Shown here: in pieces, positions 61,745 to 64,000 of the stretch
How positions within the stretch are numbered: the first letter of the stretch is position 1
Layout of the letters: each line of letters opens with the position of its first letter
DNA from: Mucilaginibacter oryzae
GTDB taxonomy: Bacteria; Bacteroidota; Bacteroidia; Sphingobacteriales; Sphingobacteriaceae
Assembly (NCBI RefSeq): GCF_003148845.1
Contig: NZ_QGHA01000003.1
Span: forward strand, 276,928 to 340,927
Length of the DNA: 64,000 nt
Direction: 5' to 3'
The notes under the pieces: model-generated
What the model was told of the DNA's origin: nothing
The model's input: only the letters and a program-made list of their open reading frames with translations
Databases searched by the model: none
Translations under genes and position numbers: made by a program

Positions 61745-64000
61745 TCACAACCTGAAGTTAAGCGATATGTAGGGGTACCATCCTTCAGTTGAATGGCCTG
61801 CCAGTAACTGAAGCACTGTTAAGCTGGCGGGTGCAAAATATAAGCCGCCGCCGGTGCCCGTATGCCATTTATCAGAATGCTCGTTATCAACCCAAACGCG
61901 GCCGGCATCGTAAAAACCTACCAGGCCCAGCTGCCCCGGTAATATATAACTGGCTATATCCGCCAGTTTAACCCTTGCCTGCAGATTGTTAAATACCATA
62001 TGCTTGCCCGCAAAACGGTTTTGCAGGTAACCCAGTAAATTGCCCTGGCCACCTAAAAACAGCGACTGATAAAATGCCGGTTTACCGAAGCTAACGCCGC
62101 CCCCTACCCTGTCCGAAAGCACTACAGCACCGCCCGGAGTAAGGCTTTGGTACCAGGTAAATTCAGGCTTTATCTGCACAAACGACTTTGAATCATCATT
62201 AAGGCCGGTATATCCCTGCGCGGTTACCGTAAAATAGAAACCCTTTTTAGGCAGGATATTATTATCACGCTGATTGGTGGTATAATTAATGAGCGCGCCA
62301 AGGTGGGCCTTATCCTTACCAACCGTCAGGCTATCGTACGAATTGATGAGCGATGTTTGGCTGATGAACCTGCCGGCGTTATCGTTAAGATCGAGATGAT
62401 AAAACTGAAATGATGGTCCCGCGCTGATATCGCTGTTTTTACCGGTATGCCAGCGCAATGCCGGATCAAACTGGTAAATATCATAACGTGTACGGTAAAA
62501 GGTGCGGTAACCCTTAAATTTGTTAAGCGTACTTTCGTTACCAAGCCCGAAAAAGTTCACGGTATTATCCGGCGATTGAATATTGGCCTGCATGGTAAAA
62601 TCCGCTTTGCCAAAAACGTCTATCCATTCGCCGCTGTACCTGATCCTGAACGCGTCGGTAGCAAACGAGTGCGTGATCATTAACTGCTGTACGGTTGAGT
62701 ATGGCAACTTTCTAAAACCATCATAACCGGTATATTTAAAACCTGCGCCCAATAAAAAGCCGTCGTCCTTATTTAACGCGGCGGTAGCCAGCGGCATCCA
62801 TACATTATATAAGTTGGTTGGCAAAAACTGTGTATTTAAGCTATCGTTTGATAAATGCCTGTTCAGCCTGTCGGTATCGCCGATAAACGTAATATTGTTT
62901 TTGCGGCCATAAAACTGCACCCGGCGCGACGCCTGTTTTACATCAACAGTTTTATCACCAACACTGTCTATCAGCCTTAATTTTATAGGTGAATTCGCGG
63001 TGTTGATCTGCACTTTATCATCACCGGCAGATGTAAAAAGCCTGATCTCCTTCGTAATATCCGGCTGATAGAGCATATCCATGAGCTGATCTTTGGTTTC
63101 GCCCTCTTTATTTATTCTTGCTACTGTTATCCGCGTAGCCTTATCAGGGCCATCGGTTACGGTAATCAATTCGCTTTTATCGGTAGTGCGGATATCTACT
63201 ATCCGGTTAATGAACTTGTAATAAGCGGTCATTGCCCGGGGGATATCGTCGCGCCGTTGCTTCAGTTTAGCCAGCAGCTCATCGTGGCGGAATTGGTAAA
63301 TTTCCTTGGGCAACCTTTGCAAGCTTGCTTCAAGTACGGCATCGGTCTCGGCCTTTACAAACGCATTCACTATCTTCATGTATTCATCGTAAGGAAGCTG
63401 CGCGTCGGGATATTCCTTCATAAACCGGGTTTTAAATAATGAATACTTAACACGCGGAATAGCCGGATCAAAATCTTCCAACGTAGGATCGATCCATGAC
63501 CATGAAGCGATTGACGGGAAAACACCCTGTGTAACGTGAAAAACCTGGTCGCGGTCGCGCGGAACGGCGGTATAAAGTTTACCCTTACCATTTTTGGTAT
63601 CTGCCCATCGCCATTGGTCTTCGTGGCGGTCCCAATCCGTCATGAGCAGGTCGAGCAGCCTTGCCCTCAAAAATTCGCGGCCATCTACGCGGTTATCGTT
63701 ACTTTTTAAAAGCGCGTCCTGCATTTTAAAAGTGTTATCAGAGTGGCCAACGGGTTCCCGCTCCTCTAAAAGGCATACCAACCCAACAAAAGTTTTGCTG
63801 TACTGGCCCAGCACAGGGTCGTCTGCAACAACACCTATTACCGGGTTTGCATGCGGAACGTTGGCGGCCTCGGCAAGCGGCGGCACCACTAAAGCGCTGT
63901 ACGGATGCTGACCGCTAAACTCGTCGCCAACCCAATCAACCGCGAAAGTTCCCTGTAAATTTGGCGGGAGTAGTTTATCGGGTACTTTTTCAACGCTTCG
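61745..64000 (-). CDS. Outer-membrane protein: kinase-like domain plus BamA/TamA-type barrel (5' end outside window)
   Basis: The frame is open across the right edge: 37 codons upstream of the nominal GTG at 63889 remain open to position 64000. At least 752 residues are visible. The N-terminal part has VDWVGDEFSGQHPYSALVVPPLAEAA, then LRARLLDLLMTDWDRHEDQWRW and, 20-30 residues on, VPRDRDQVF. The C-terminal 400 residues form a surface-antigen-type beta-barrel (FLGGQGNLLGYLQNRFAG, LVGFYDAGRVWVDN, final YISLNFRL). In Bacteroidota this unit often continues upstream into a calcineurin-like metallophosphatase domain, which would lie beyond the window; that is from memory. The DWDRHEDQ...DRDQ pair resembles kinase catalytic-loop and metal-ligand motifs. 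Confidence 0.8.
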   Translation of the reverse strand, partial: RSVEKVPDKLLPPNLQGTFAVDWVGDEFSGQHPYSALVVPPLAEAANVPHANPVIGVVADDPVLGQYSKTFVGLVCLLEEREPVGHSDNTFKMQDALLKSNDNRVDGREFLRARLLDLLMTDWDRHEDQWRWADTKNGKGKLYTAVPRDRDQVFHVTQGVFPSIASWSWIDPTLEDFDPAIPRVKYSLFKTRFMKEYPDAQLPYDEYMKIVNAFVKAETDAVLEASLQRLPKEIYQFRHDELLAKLKQRRDDIPRAMTAYYKFINRIVDIRTTDKSELITVTDGPDKATRITVARINKEGETKDQLMDMLYQPDITKEIRLFTSAGDDKVQINTANSPIKLRLIDSVGDKTVDVKQASRRVQFYGRKNNITFIGDTDRLNRHLSNDSLNTQFLPTNLYNVWMPLATAALNKDDGFLLGAGFKYTGYDGFRKLPYSTVQQLMITHSFATDAFRIRYSGEWIDVFGKADFTMQANIQSPDNTVNFFGLGNESTLNKFKGYRTFYRTRYDIYQFDPALRWHTGKNSDISAGPSFQFYHLDLNDNAGRFISQTSLINSYDSLTVGKDKAHLGALINYTTNQRDNNILPKKGFYFTVTAQGYTGLNDDSKSFVQIKPEFTWYQSLTPGGAVVLSDRVGGGVSFGKPAFYQSLFLGGQGNLLGYLQNRFAGKHMVFNNLQARVKLADIASYILPGQLGLVGFYDAGRVWVDNEHSDKWHTGTGGGLYFAPASLTVLQLLAGHSTEGWYPYISLNFRL

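Noticed and set aside
1..64000. tRNA or rRNA genes
   Set aside because: Reading the intergenic regions I found no T-loop/acceptor pattern or rRNA-like sequence; a covariance-model scan would be decisive.

Overview
The window comes from a Bacteroidota chromosome, most likely Sphingobacteriaceae close to Mucilaginibacter or Pedobacter. Signs of this are a SusC/SusD pair, a type B T9SS (gliding-type) C-terminal domain, a GH92 mannosidase, YXWGXW, head-GIN and DUF4870 proteins, the scarcity of Shine-Dalgarno sequences, and promoters of the Bacteroidota TTG-N19-TAnnTTTG type, seen most clearly before rpsO. The genus is inferred from protein style and was not tested. No tRNA, rRNA, CRISPR array, prophage or intact insertion sequence was seen.

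Layout. 1-6.5 kb (minus strand): start of a lipoprotein gene (possibly SdiA-regulated type), ppk1, an HD-domain protein fused to a Pycsar-type membrane effector, and a DUF3857/transglutaminase membrane protein. 7.1-8.7 kb: a diadenylate-cyclase-like protein and a small unknown protein. 8.9-15.3 kb (minus): pnp, rpsO, a PIN toxin-antitoxin pair whose toxin is frameshifted, a remnant of a nucleotidylyltransferase, and ppc. 15.6-20.8 kb (plus): a FUSC/YccS membrane protein, DUF4184, and a methionine aminotransferase with an omega-amidase-type nitrilase, a likely methionine-salvage pair. 21.2-26.8 kb: a three-gene heavy-metal RND efflux operon. 26.9-36.7 kb: GH92 mannosidase, DUF4870, a class A penicillin-binding protein, and a large HExxH/TolB-propeller/beta-barrel protein. 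36.7-40.7 kb: a phosphotransferase, fasciclin, a degenerate GIY-YIG protein divergent from a LexA-like XRE/S24 regulator, and a Spy-like protein. 40.7-45.8 kb: bioF-bioD, a 3-hydroxyacyl-CoA dehydrogenase, a YXWGXW lipoprotein and argS. 45.9-54.1 kb: small metabolic and unknown genes, a head-GIN protein and a 1772-residue Ig-repeat adhesin exported by T9SS. 54.5-64 kb: a Tat-type metallophosphatase facing a SusC-SusD-tyrosine-phosphatase operon, then an outer-membrane barrel protein cut by the window end.

The region is mostly ordinary housekeeping and envelope genes. Its intergenic DNA is rich in short palindromic or inverted-repeat elements: at least four copies of one 25-nt G/C-rich palindrome, REP-like hairpins, and MITE-sized structures at 8.3 and 20.9 kb. 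The candidates most worth pursuing are the HD-Pycsar-effector fusion beside ppk1, the diadenylate-cyclase-like protein with an altered RHR motif, the degenerate GIY-YIG/LexA-like divergent pair, the phosphatase-linked SusCD locus, and the kinase-like DxDRH motif in the barrel protein at the right edge.
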